Below are positions 1 to 13,400 of a DNA stretch of 64,000 nt, piece after piece; position 1 is the stretch's first letter, and each line of letters starts with the position of its first letter. A program made the translations under genes and the position numbers. Origin of the DNA: Brachycybe producta. Taxonomy: Eukaryota; Arthropoda; Diplopoda; Playtdesmida; Andrognathidae. The notes beneath the pieces are model-generated. The model was not told where the DNA came from. It worked only from the letters and a program-made list of their open reading frames with translations, and did no database searches. Where the stretch lies: NCBI GenBank assembly GCA_036925085.1, contig JAUPFP010000037.1:1570001-1634000 (forward strand), given 5' to 3'.

Positions 1-20
1 GTCTCTTTGTCTACTTGAAA

Positions 21-3000
21 ATGTTAATGTGGATAATGTTCATTATGATGGTTATTGGAGTCCACAAAGGTAAATTATAAGCTAAATTTTAAATTATGTT
101 TCTTTAAATATTGTGTAATATATATTTTTGACACTTCAGTGTATCGTACACTGTATAGTGTTTTTTATATTAAATTTTACTGAAATATATAAAAGTTTTC
201 AATTTTTTTAGGTCATGAGTGTTGCTGAAATTTTACACACACTTTTAATAGGTTATAATAATGCTATATTTTTCATGTTTTCATAATAATGTTTAAACAA
301 AACTAAAACAGGGATTATTTTCCCTTTTTTGTTTATGTTTAAAATATTATAAAATTCTGGAGTTTTGCCAATGAAAACAACAACAAAATACATTATAATA
401 ATTCTTTAATATGTTTTTGTGTTTTATTTACCGCAGTCATAATAAGTAATTTTAGAGACAAATTAACTTATTAATTTGTTTTTCAAAAATTAATTGTGTA
501 ATTATATATTCAGAGAGGGGCTTAGAGGGCCCATGGCCCCCATTTTTTGTTTGTTTCTGTCAGTCTGAAAAGATTGGACCAGCTGGTCATTTTGGTTGAG
601 TAAAACTTGTTTTAAAACCTTCCCCCCCCCCTTCTTCCCTTCATACCATTCAACCCAGGGTCTTTGTATTCTCCCTGAATATAGACACATAGGCCTATTC
701 TTTGTTCAGAAACTTCTTAATAAAAAAAAAACTGGCAGCTGTTCATGTCTTTAAAGATATTCACAAGATGTTAAGAAAAAAATATTTGTTGAATATGCCC
801 TTGACTGACACCATGCAAAACTTTTTTCAAAGTAGGCCTATTTACTAATTCTTCCTTTCCTGTCACAGTCAGTTATCTTTATCTGTGTATGTGTCAACCC
901 TAGCTTTATGGGCTCTGTATATATTTGTAGTTTGATGAGAAACTATTTTTAGAGCTAAGAAACAATGAAAAGAAGAGTTATTCATATTTTAAAATTCAGG
1001 CAAAAAAAACTTGCCTCTTGAATTTCACAATTTGAACTTTTCTGAGAAGTGATTCAATGCTGAAAAAAATGTATGCACATGTAAAAAAAATGCCTGTGTT
1101 GGATCCCTGTTCTGATCGAGAGTTTAAGATTTGAGATTCAAGTGACTAGTTTACTTGTTGAATTTGGGCCATATGGTCTTATGAACCTTTGAAAATATCT
1201 CCTAAAATTAAAACAGGACATAAAATTGTTATGGATTAACAAATTCTTAGAAAAAATTATTAAAATTGAAACAAGAAACTCCAAAACTAATTGAGATTTA
1301 TTTGCATTAGTAACTTTGGAAAAATGGCAGAATTTATTTTGTTTATGGATTTTGAAATTTTGAAATTATTTTTGGAAAATATGTTTAATACATTTAAAGT
1401 TTATTTGTAAATAGCATTGAAAATATTACGAAACAATTTTTATGTATTAAACTTTTTTTGGAAAAATAATTTAAACTACATTATTTTTTATGAAAAAAAC
1501 ATTTTAATACATTCAAAGTTTATTTGTAAATAACATTGAAAATATTACAAGAATTTTATTTTTATGTTTTATCGAATTCTTCGAAAGAAATCGTATAAAC
1601 AATCTTATTTTTTATGATTTTGTTTTTTTGTCATTAAATTGTAGTGGACTCCATTGAGATGCCATCAGTGACATTTACAACGGAACCCGAAGGAAAAATT
1701 CAATTCTTGAACACGAAAGGCTCAACAATCAACTGTGCAGCATCCGGAACTCCGACACCCAATGTAAACTGGACCCTCATCGACGGAAGTCCCGTGACGA
1801 ATGTGCCAGGTTTACGAGAAGTTACTTCTTCTGGAACGCTGGTGTTTCATTCTTTTCGTGCCGAAAGCTTTCATCCAGATATCCATTCGACAACTTACCG
1901 TTGTGTTGTATCGAATTCTGCTGGAAAAATTCAAAGCAGAGATGTTAATGTGCGCGGTGGTAAGCTTTGATTGACGCTTTCTCGTAATTTTGATATTTTA
2001 AAATTAATTTTGTGTAAACTTCAATTTTGATTTTCTAGTTGTTCAACAAGTTTTAGATGTCCAAGTGTACGATTCGTATGCCATCGAAGGAAACACGGCT
2101 GTCTTTAAATGTTATATTCCGACTGTTCAAGCAGATTATCTGAAAGTTACTTCTTGGATTAAAAATGACAATTTACTTATTCAACCTTCTCTTGAAGGTA
2201 GTAAATTAATAAAAAAAATATTCAAAGTAGCACTTCGGAAAAAAAAAATGTTTTATGAACAGCAGATTTTCAAACTCAGATTATTCTACGTTTCAGAAGA
2301 GAAACACTAAATAGAAATTAAATGTGTTAGAAACTAGAACAGTAGTAGCCTATGTAGTATTTTTATAAATAAGCATTTTATAAACAAAAAAAAGTTTAAA
2401 GCTTTTCGAACTCTGAATATTCTGTCTTTCAGATGCAAAATGAAGAAAAACTTGAATGTGTTTCAAAAACTAGAAGAGTACTGTAGCTCATTCACTTAAG
2501 GGTATTTTCATGTTGATATTTTTCAAAATAAGCTTTTTGTGTGAGTGTGAAAATGACCCAACTTTAAGCAGATGACAGTTTAGAATATTTGTCTATATTT
2601 TTTTTTTGAAAGATTCAGTACCGGTATTAAAATGTCCTTAAATGATTGAGCTACCCTTCTAGTTTCTAAAATACTTTCTAGCTTATTTTAATTTTGCTCC
2701 TGAAAGACAGAATAACCAGAGTTCGAGGGGCGATTACACTTTAAAATTGGCATTTTATTTTTTGATTGAACATTCTAATACTGTAGATGCTGATGAGAAA
2801 TATGCTCTGATGCCCTATGGCGAACTCCACATTCATAACACAACAATGGATGAGTCCAGCTCTCGTTATAAATGCAAAACCGTTAATTTACTTAGTGGAG
2901 AGTCAAAGATCAGTTCTTCTTCGGGACAACTGTTTTTGACAAGTTAGTTAATTTTAGCATAATTTTATAAAAAACAGAAACGTTAATCCGCTTTTGAAAC

Positions 3001-4469
3001 AGAGTCACTCGGAAACATTGCATCTCGAATTGTTCCCGGTCCAACCTCTATCTTGGTTCCTAGTGGTCAAACTGCGGTGTTGTCTTGCGTGCCACAAGGA
3101 AATCCTTTACCAACTATAAGGCACTTGAGATTTAAATATTTAATTTTACTTTCGAAATCTTAAATAAGTTTATCATTTTGTATTGAAGATGGCAAAAAAG
3201 AACATCCACTGGAGAATTGCAACCTATTGACAGTCGAAATGGACGAATCATTCAGTCGAAAAGTGGATTGCTGATACTGAAAACAATTCCATCCGATTCT
3301 GGTGTTTACAGTTGCGAAGTAGAAAACATAGTATCTCAAGTGCAACAGGAATTTAATTTGACTGTTATAGGTAGCCATAATTACGAACAATTTCTCATAA
3401 TGCATCAGCATGTTTTTGTATTTTATTTTTTTTATAGAATATGCATCTGCTGCAATACAGTCACCTGTAAAGCAAGTAAAAGTGGGAGATCGAGCTGCAA
3501 TTAAATGCGAGGCTATGGGGCATGCTTCAATCTCGTGGTTGCACAACGGTGTCCTGATAGAAGGAGCCAGTGATGAAACATTTATCGTAGACAGTGTCCG
3601 TCTTGCTGATCGTGGCATGTATCAGTGTTTTGTGAAAAATAGCTTAGGTGACATTGCTCAGGCGACTGCCGAACTTCGTTTATCAGGTGTCATATTGAAA
3701 TTTAGAAAAATACAGTACTGTTGCACAAAAGTGGGTTTGAACATGTTGGCATCATATTTTTAGAAGTCGCTCCTCGTTTTGTGAAGACGTTTGAAGAAGT
3801 GTCCATCCAACCAGGCGGCAGTGTTTCGTTGACTTGTGAAGCTCAAGGGATTCCAGTTCCAACTATTTCTTGGCATCTCGATGAGAGTCTCTTGAAAGAT
3901 GATAACGGTGTTCGTGTGTTAAATTCTGCAATCGGTACAAATGGCATGGTTGTTGGTACTCTCCAGTTGGACAAAGTTTCGGTGGAAGACGGTGGACTTT
4001 ATTCTTGTGTAGCCTCTAATCAGGGTGGTGATGTCATACATTCGACTAAAATGAATGTTTATGGTAAATAATAATAATCTTGTTTAATTAGAAAATTCCA
4101 AGCATATATAAAACAATATTTTGCATTGATTAGGGTCGCTTGGTAGTCGCAAAGATGTGAATAAATTTGCTGTGTCAGGAAGTAACGTGTTCTTGAACTG
4201 CCCTGTTTATGGATATCCAATTGAATTAATATCTTGGGAGAAAGGTATAGAATTTATTATTCCTGCATCGCAATTATTTGTATATCTATCACTTACTTTT
4301 GAGTCAGATGGCCAAACTATTCCATTTATTGTTCGTCATTTGTTGTACACGAATGGTACATTGGGAATTGAAAATGTGAATAAACTGGCTGACTCTGGAG
4401 TTTACAAATGTGTGGCCAGCAATGAAGCCGGACAGATGGTCCAAAGTGAAGTTAATGTAGCTGTCATGG
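21..4469 (+). CDS. Dscam: Gene A exons 1-10: signal peptide and Ig1-Ig6
   Basis: Exons: 21-69 signal; 1645-1959 Ig1; 2039-2197 and 2787-2942 Ig2; 3003-3120 and 3189-3370 Ig3; 3438-3686 Ig4; 3764-4063 Ig5; 4134-4244 and 4308-4469 Ig6. Ig1 carries NTKG, the DG turn, VPGLR and YRC typical of Dscam Ig1; Ig2 has the YDSYAIEGNTAVFKC start and a MPYGELHI second half. Ig2, Ig3 and Ig6 are each split by an internal intron. In insect Dscam1, Ig2 and Ig3 half-domains are alternative-exon arrays; here only one copy of each exists. The Ig3 internal intron (3121-3188) starts with GC, since no in-phase GT exists there. The call is strong for the domains; the GC site is inferred from phase. Confidence 0.9.
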
Positions 4470-7400
4470 GTAATATACCAATTTTTTTTATTTTATTGCC
4501 CATTTGTGGTTGCTTGTGCATGTTATTTTTTATTTGAAAAATATAATTTTTTTTTGGTATACATTGAATTTAAAGCCGGCCTAACAAAAGTGGTGTTATT
4601 TTACAAGATTACAGCTCCCATGAATTATTTATTTTAAACATGTTTATCGTTGAATTCCTTTTTATTTTTTTACTTATTTCAAAATGGAAATTTATTACCT
4701 CAATGGCAGTTAACCAATATGGGTGAAATTGGCAAATATGTCACTAGTGAGAGGCCTGCTTTATACAAAGTGTGAGTCCACAACTGATAATCATTAAATT
4801 TAATAGCCTATAAATAACTATATCATCGGTGGCAGCTCACATTTTGTTTATCATTGTACATTTTAATTAAATTGCCTTTCAGTTCCCCCCAAAATTGTTC
4901 CATTTGAGTTTCAAGATGAACTTTTAAGAGAAGGAATGAGAGCGAGGCTCCAGTGTGTAGTAAGTGAAGGAGATTTGCCATTAACAATTAAATGGCTAAA
5001 GGATGGACAACCTCTTTCACCTTCTCTTGGGGTTATGGTGCGAGTTCTGGACGAATTCTCGAGCATTTTGACCATTAGCAGTATCACCCCTGGCCACAAC
5101 GGCAAATACGTCTGTGTAGCTTCCAACAGAGCTGCCACTGTTTTCCACATTGCGGAATTGTCCGTTAACGGTAAACAAAGTGTTCTTGTTTGCCTTTTTT
5201 TCCTTTTCAGTTCCTCCCAAAGTTATTCCATTTGGGTTTCTCGATGACCAGTTTTACAAGGGAATGCGAGCTCATGTCACTTGTGCTATTAGTCAAGGTG
5301 ACCTTCCGTTAACATTTCGTTGGTTGAAAGACGGTGAAGCTATTCCTCCCGAGTTAGGAGTAGTAAGCCGCAAGTACGATGATCACACAGATTCCCTTAG
5401 CATCGAGAATGTGAGCTCTGGCCATTCTGGCAACTACAGCTGCGTTGTTCGCAATAGGGCAGGGATGGCCACTTGGACTGCCCAACTGTCGGTTCGCGGT
5501 AATTGTCTTTCTGGGGTCACTAGCTCTTATGGGCGTTGTTGTCTTTGTTAATTTGCAGTGAGGCCAAAGATTGTGCCGTTCCATTTTGGAGACCTTCTTT
5601 ATGAAGGCTCCCCTGCTCGTGTTGTGTGTGGCTTGCAGGAAGGGGACACACCCATCCGGTTCTCGTGGCTGCACAACGGTGTTCCCGTCCAGACAGGAAA
5701 TTCGGTTCACGCCCATAACGTGGACGGCCTTTCCAGTATTCTTTCATTCGAGAGTCTCTCGGCCGATCATGCGGGCACCTACACTTGCATTGCCGAGAAC
5801 GGGGCCGGTGTGGCCCATCATGATGTTCTGCTCAAAGTGAACGGTAATTCTTAGGGCACTTTTTCCGTGTTCTTCTCCAGTAGCGCCGAAGATCGTCCCA
5901 TTCTCGTTCCAAGGAGATCATGTGTTCGAAGGAGCGTTGGCCCGCCTCACCTGTGTTGTCTATCAGGGAGATCTCCCTTTGAATATCACCTGGTTAAAAG
6001 ACGATAGTCCCATCCCCTCTTCTCTGGGCACCGTTGTCCGTAACGTGGACACATACACGAGTATTCTGACCATTGATCACGTCGAGTCCAAACACAGTGG
6101 AAATTACAGTTGTTTGGCCAAGAACCAAGCATCTTCTGCAAGCCACACAGCAGTGCTCTCAGTGAATGGTAGGCCAACCTCTTGTACCATATCATCCTCT
6201 TGTTACAGTTCCTCCCAAGATCGTGCCGTTCAGTTTTCAAGACGATCAGTTAGTAGAGGGACAGCTGGCCAGAGTGTCTTGCGTTGTCAGTCGTGGAGAT
6301 CTTCCATTGAAACTCCTCTGGGAGAAAGATGGAAAGGGAATTTCGACTGGGGAATTGGGAATTCAAATTCGATCCTTTGACGAACACTCCAGCATTCTGT
6401 CTATTGCATCAGTCTCTCCTGAACACAATGGACACTATGTTTGCATTGCTAGTAATGGAGCTGGATCCGCCAGACACTCAGCCCAGCTTGTAGTCCAGGG
6501 TAAATTTAACCCCTTATGTAGTTTTTTTTAATATTCACTTGGAAGTGCTATTTGAATTCTATGATAGTTGACAACCATGTTTTTAATTTTAAAAGTACCA
6601 CCACATTGGCTCCGAAAACCAGTAAATGTGGGAGCAATTAATGGAGATAGAGTGCTTTTGGACTGCCAAGCAGATGGATTTCCCAAACCCATCATTACTT
6701 GGAAGCAAGCAAAAGGTTTATTGTTAAACTAAAAATAAGATTGTGTTTTCTCAATATTTTGATTACTGTCTTAACAGCTGCAACGCAAGATACTGTTCGA
6801 ACTAGTATGCAAAATGCCCATGGAATCGAGATATTTACAAATGGAACTTTGCTCATTGAAAGCATTGCTTCAATCAATGAAGGATATTATTTCTGTGAAG
6901 CCTCAAATGGTATTGGAAGTGGACTAAGTGCTGTCATTGCAGTCAAGATCAATTGTAAGCTAACATATTAAACATTATGTTCTATAATTGTTTTTGCTGA
7001 TAGAATTTCTTTAATTCGTCAGCTCCACCAATTTTCAAAGAAATGGAAAATAGGATTGAGGGCAATGTCAATGCAGAAATACAACTTCAATGTCTGGCAC
7101 AAGGAGACACTCCCATAAATATTACTTGGAACAAAGACAATAAAGTCATTCAAGAAGGACAAATCAGGTAGAATATTATTTTAATAAGGGTGAGAATAGG
7201 TCAATTTATTAAATAGTATTAAAATTTGAAGGTACAAAATTGAAACCACAAACACTGCTTCCGATGCACTTTCAATTTTAACCATCTACAAAGTTGAAAA
7301 GAGTGAAGCTGGTGTTTATGTTTGCATGGCTGAAAACAAACATGGTTCCAATAGAACTACAGTGGAATTGGTGGTAAAAGGTCAGAGTTCAAACTAGAGT

Positions 7401-10400
7401 GGTTATGTCAAAATATGCTAAACACTCCTTTTTAAAATGAATTATGCAGGAATTCCTGAAGCACCAACTGGTGTCCGAATTGCGTCACTCAACAGTCGTT
7501 CTGTAGAACTTGCTTGGGAGGCTCCATCAAATGGAAATGATTTTATCAAGAAATATATTATTCAATTCAAGAAAGCCGAAGGCAGGTTTTCTAATTTTAC
7601 TATTAAAGTAATGTTAGTGTTTTAAGAATTTATTGTTTCTGTCATTCAGATTTCTGGGAATCTGCCATAACAATGGAAACAATTAACGGAGAGCCAAGAA
7701 ACAGCATTGTATCGCAGTTACATCCGGCCGTAGATTATCTGTTTCGTTTGTATGCCGAGAATGCTGTCGGAAGAGGTCCTGCTAGTCAGATTCTACGTAT
7801 CACAACTCACGAAGATAGTGAGCTTGACATTCCCATTTATGTATGATTCTGTCGTGTCATGCATATTTATTTTGTATCATTTTGTAGTCCCATCTGGACC
7901 TCCAACAGACATTCAAGTTGAACCAGTTAACACTGAAACATTTAAAGTTTCATGGAAGGTACGCAGTTTAGTCAATAATTTTTTTTTCTCAGTTGTTTGA
8001 CTTGTATTTTTCAATGTTTAGGCTCCCGAGGGAAGTCTATGGAATGGAAAGATACTGGGTTTCTACGTTGGCTACAAAGAAGTTGACACGGAAGATCCAT
8101 TTCTATTTAAGACATTATTAACTCCAAATGCTCGTGCTCCACATTTAGCCATTCAGATCGGAGGCTTAAAGCAGTTTACGAAATATGCTGTCATTGTTCA
8201 GGCTTATAATGGGAAAGGAACTGGGCCATCTTCGGAACCAGTCATCGTGATGACCTCCGAAGGAGGTTTGTTGAAGGATTTTCTAGTCTTATTTATATGA
8301 AAGTCACATCGTGTGTCATTTTTTTATGTACAGCTCCAAGCTTGGCTCCGACTTTTGTTCACTGCACCCCTCTTACATCTCAAAGTATTCATGTGACGTG
8401 GACAGCTCCTTCCTCTGACTCCATCAACGGAATCCTCAGTGGTTACAAAGTGTTGTACAAGCCAGCGTCGGATTGGTTTGGTGGGTAAGGTGCAGCACAC
8501 ATTTTTATGGGTGTTGTTGTGCCGAAGAAAGTTTATAAAATGTTTTACATCTGCCATTTCTAATTAGATTCATAAAATGTTTGTACCTTTTTTACTCGGA
8601 TGATAAACACTTAGCTTAATATATTTTGTTTTTAATCTTCTAGAGGACGTGGCTGAAAATTACAATATTTCGCTATCGACTTCGCTCACTCTGAACAAAT
8701 TAGAAAAGTTCAGTAATTACAGCATTCAAGTGCTCGCAATGACCAAAGCTGGTAGTGGTCCAAAAAGTTATCCTATTTTCTGCAAAACTTTAGATGATGG
8801 TAAAAAATGAAGCCAATGATTAAATATATAATTGCGCCATTTTACTATTTCCGTTTAACTTTGTGTTTATTAGTTCCCGGTTCTCCTATGGACATCAAAG
8901 CTATTGCTACTTCCGACGATTCGGTCATCGTTGCTTGGAAACCTCCCGTGAATCCAAATGGTGTCATTAGAACATACTCTGTTTATTGGCGGAATACGGC
9001 AACGCGCAAGGTATAATGAAAAATTGTGGCATCGCCGTTCTCGACCTAATTCTGTATTGTTGATTCATTGCAACTGGTTCATTTGATATGTTGAGATGTT
9101 TGCAGAATGAGATGCATACTGTTCCTGCTCTCGAAAGCAGTTACGAAGTGATCGGTCTGCGGAAAGGACACAATTACGAATTTTGGGTGGCAGCTTCGAC
9201 AGCCGTTGGAGAGGGGAAAGCATCTCGCACTGTTTCACAAGAACCAACTGGACCACTAGGTGAATTCGTGTTTTCATTTTGTTACTAACTTCAGGTCTAT
9301 TATTTGCTGTTCCAGAGAAAAAATGAATTGTTGCAGGTTTTATTATTTTTTTTACTTTTTGTCTTTTTTCATTGTGTTTTGTTTCGTTGTTGGGAATGCT
9401 CTGATAGCTTTTTGCATTACAGTATGTTTTGAAGTATTTTCTTTTAGAATTTAGAGTTTATCTGATCGAATTTGCTTTTTATTGTGCTGTTTTGCATGAT
9501 AATAGTTTTGGTGCAATTTTGAGCTATTTTTTTTGCTTCGCAATGTTTCAGTTGCTGCAAAAATGGTTTCATTTGACGAGAAAATTATTACCGCTTGGAA
9601 ATCAGACATATCACTTTTGTGTCAGGCTGTTGGTTTGCCAGAACCCACGAAGACCTGGTTGTTTAAGTGAGTTTGAATTCGTTGTGAGGCCTCTCAGTAG
9701 CAAAAAAATCAATTGATGCAACACACGCGGATGTTTCTCATTTTACAGAGGAAAAACAATCGAGACTTCAACTAAAATCGACGTGTCTCCCGAAGGTATA
9801 TTAACCATCAGAGATGTACAAGAAGAAGATGCCGGTGATTATGTGTGCCAGGCTCAAAATAAGATCGGTCGAGATAAAGTCACCTATAGCATCATTGTTT
9901 TGGGTGCGTTAATTTTTATTAGGCCTATGATGAAATAATTTACAAGTGCATTTCAAATAATTACGATTGTTCATTTCGTAGCTCCTCCAGCTGCGCCACT
10001 CTTAGAAGTCGTGTCTATGTCTTCGAGTGCCGTCGAAGTAAAATGGAAGACTCCATCCAGCAAAATGTCACGAATCAAAGGTTGCTTTGCGCAATGGCGC
10101 GTTTCGATCTATCTGTTGAGGCTCATAGGCGCTGTTGTTGTTTGGGGTCCCTATTGTTCGGCATCATTTCCAATAAATAATCTTGATACTCGACGAAAGT
10201 TTTGACTATTTGGGGTCTTGAAAAATTGGAGGCATAGGAGCGCGTCTTGTGTGCCTATGCGAAAAATCGCCACTGGGCACTTTTAATTATTACTTATTAT
10301 AAATTAAACTTTAATTTTGTAGGTTATACCCTTCATTTGAGGAGAGATGTTGGAGAGTGGAAAGAGATAACTGTAGGAGCAGATGTTCGTAGTTACTTGC

Positions 10401-13400
10401 TCGATACGTTAGATTGTGGCACAAGATATGAAATCTACATGACGGCATTCAATAAGATCGGAATGGGAGCACCTTCAGAAATTCTTATTGCATCGACTAA
10501 AGGATCGGGTAAAGAATCTGAAAATCGGATGTTATTTCAAGTTTTGACAAGTTGTTGTTTTTTAAAAAAAAAGAGGGGACATTTCTTTTTTCTAGTTCCA
10601 TCACCACCAAATAAAGCCGACCTCATAGAGGAAATGTCCACTTCTGTTTCATTGTATCTAAACACTTGGAAGTCCAATGGATGCCCGATTCATTACTTTG
10701 TTGTGGAGTATGCTCGAAAGTCTACGAACGACTGGACTTTTGTTTCAGACAGCATCAAACCCGATCAGCGACGATTAGTTATTCCCGGTCTGAAAACTGG
10801 AACTTGGTACGAACTACGAATGACGGCTCATAACAGTGCGGGTTCATCTATTGCCGAATATAATTTTGCAACTCTCACACTCACTGGAGGTATTAAGATT
10901 ATTGTGGCTAGTGGAGACCATTAAGAGGGCTCCATAGTTGAATTTCCTCCGCCATTCTGAGAAAATCTAGAGTTTAATTCAAGCGAACGTTTTTCAGAAA
11001 AAAAAACATTATGGAAAAATTCAATGTGTTTTAAAAACTTGACTAATTGGTGATATTGCCAAAAGTATTTTCATGCGGTTATCGTTCAAAATAAACATTT
11101 TATGTTAGTTTGAAAAAGTCAAACATAATGTTTGTGAAATGTTCATACAAAAAAAAACCAGTAAACCAATCATTTTCAATTCAAAAGTTTTATTTTTTAA
11201 GGTATTGCGATGAGAAACGTTTTAGCATAATCTTCTACCATTCTAGTTTTGTAAACAATTGTAATTTTATCATAATGTTGTTTCTAAAAAAAGTTTACGT
11301 TTATGCGTCTCAAAACATCTGCCAAGCCACCTTTAGATTTAAAAAGACATTACTTCCATTTTTTTAGCAACAATTTCAACAGAGATACAGTCCGATTCAG
11401 CCAATGAGGCTGTTGATGGTCTCATTGCCTATTTGAACTTTTATGTCATCATTCCCATCTGTTGCACGGTTATAATTCTGTTGGCTATTTTGGCTGCGGC
11501 TTGCGTCTATCTTAAGCTTCGTAGCAGACCACACCGAGAAATCAATGATGGTAAAATTGCAACAGATTAAATATCCTTTTATTAGTTAAATCTTAACTGA
11601 AAAAAATTAAAGTTTTAGACAACCGAATGTCGACAATGAGTTCGCAATTGAAACGTGGAGACAGCACTGGAAGTTTTGCTTACATGCAAAGAGGAACGCT
11701 TAAACATCCTGCTGGACATTCGAAAGCCAGTAAGAAAATAATTTAGTATAAATATCAAGAAAAAAAATATTAAAACAATTAGTTATAATAATAATAATAA
11801 TAATAATTAAGTCTAAAACTTTTGTGCAAATAATAATTCAAAAATTTGAAAATTGTTTTTTTAGAAACTGTGTTTCAAGTAGATAGAAAATATATTTAAA
11901 GAATGCAAAATATACAAAAAAAAATTGTTCATTTTATGCAAATGTTAAGTATATAATATACTAGTGGGGTAACCCGTCATAAATGACGGGAGCAAAATTC
12001 ACAGGCAATTGTGCGCATGCGCGTGCGCCTTTCATTTCAATTTTCGTCACCCCCTCCAACTTTTCTCTCTCCCCCCTCTACACTTTCCAACCTTTTCCCC
12101 TCTCCAGTTTAATATCATGGGGTCACCCCTACCACTTTTCTCTCTCCCCCCCCCCTCTCCAATTTAATATCATGAGGATCTTGGATGGGAAGGGTGCAAC
12201 ATATATTTGACCTTTAAAAAAAAAACGGTTCATTTATTTTTATTCAAATTTATATAAATTCCGACGTGCTTGAAGGTTTCTGCAGCGTTATCCCAGAATG
12301 AAGAACGATAGATAGAAAGACACTCACACAGAGACACAGACCTGGCAAATATATATATATATATAATATAGGAAAAGTACAATTAATTAAATGTCTGAAG
12401 CAGTTAATAGCTAAAATTATCGGAACCAATAACAAAATGCAATATCAAAATGTTTTAGTAGAGTTGTTTCTCTGGCAAAAAAGTGTTTTAGGAAATGAAT
12501 GAAATTATGCAATTTTATGCAAATTTACAAACATTACGCAATTGTGAATTTTATGCTTTTTTATTTTGGATTTAAACTGTTTATTATTACACATACGGTA
12601 TTATAATGTACCCTCCAAAATAGGAAGTCATGCGGTTTGTACATTTTATGCAATGCCTTAATAATAATATACAAGTGGATATTTTTTATCACAAAAACGG
12701 ATAACACGAAATATATTTTTGGTTCAATGTCTTAAGATAAAAGAATTTTTTTTCTTTTAACATGACATTTGTTTAACATGAAAAAAATGTTTAGGGTGTC
12801 ATCCATTTGGTGTTAAACAGTTTTCACTGTAATTAGCAAATATGAAATATAATGCTGAATTTTTTAAAATTTTTATTAAGTGGACGATGACTTAATGCCG
12901 TATGCAACTTGTAAACTTGTCAATCATCCGTTTATGATGGATACGATCGGTCGTCATGGAATGGGTGACTTTTCATAAACACATTTGATTGCAATTCTAT
13001 TAACAATTTGTCATGTGATTGACCATTTCTGTTTTGTTTTTTGTTGTTAGCTCCACCACCTCTTCCGCCACCAAGAAACGAAATGTTTCAACATTGTGAA
13101 AATCCCATGCCTACAAATCCAGACTATTTTGCCCATTCGAGTGGATGGTACGAAATACGTTTCACTTGTTTTCAGTTGTGCTAACATTATTATTAAATTA
13201 ATATTTTCTTGTGATTGTTTTTAAAAAAAATTCAGTTTCACTCCCATTCAAAATACCAGTGAGACAACATTCATATTTCCTAATTTGACAAATGATGAGG
13301 ATTTTCATTGTACTGGTGGTTATCCGAATCACGATGTACGTTCAAATTCGTGTAGAAATTATCACATCTTTTTTGTTTTTAGTTTTAAATGGTTTCTTGT

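Noticed and set aside
5354..5716. Long frames antisense to or out of frame with the Ig7 exons (also 53082-53549, 5571-5840, 52654-52917)
   Set aside because: Shadows of the GC-richer Ig7 exons. The in-phase Ig reading is fully consistent with splice sites and domain motifs.
5922..6380. Frame running from Ig7d through the 40-bp intron
   Set aside because: Reading through gives an out-of-frame tail. The intron has clean GT and AG sites and the next exon restores a perfect Ig7 domain.
12250..12435. Minus-strand frame in the gene A tail intron
   Set aside because: Spans an (AT)n stretch and low-complexity DNA; no support.
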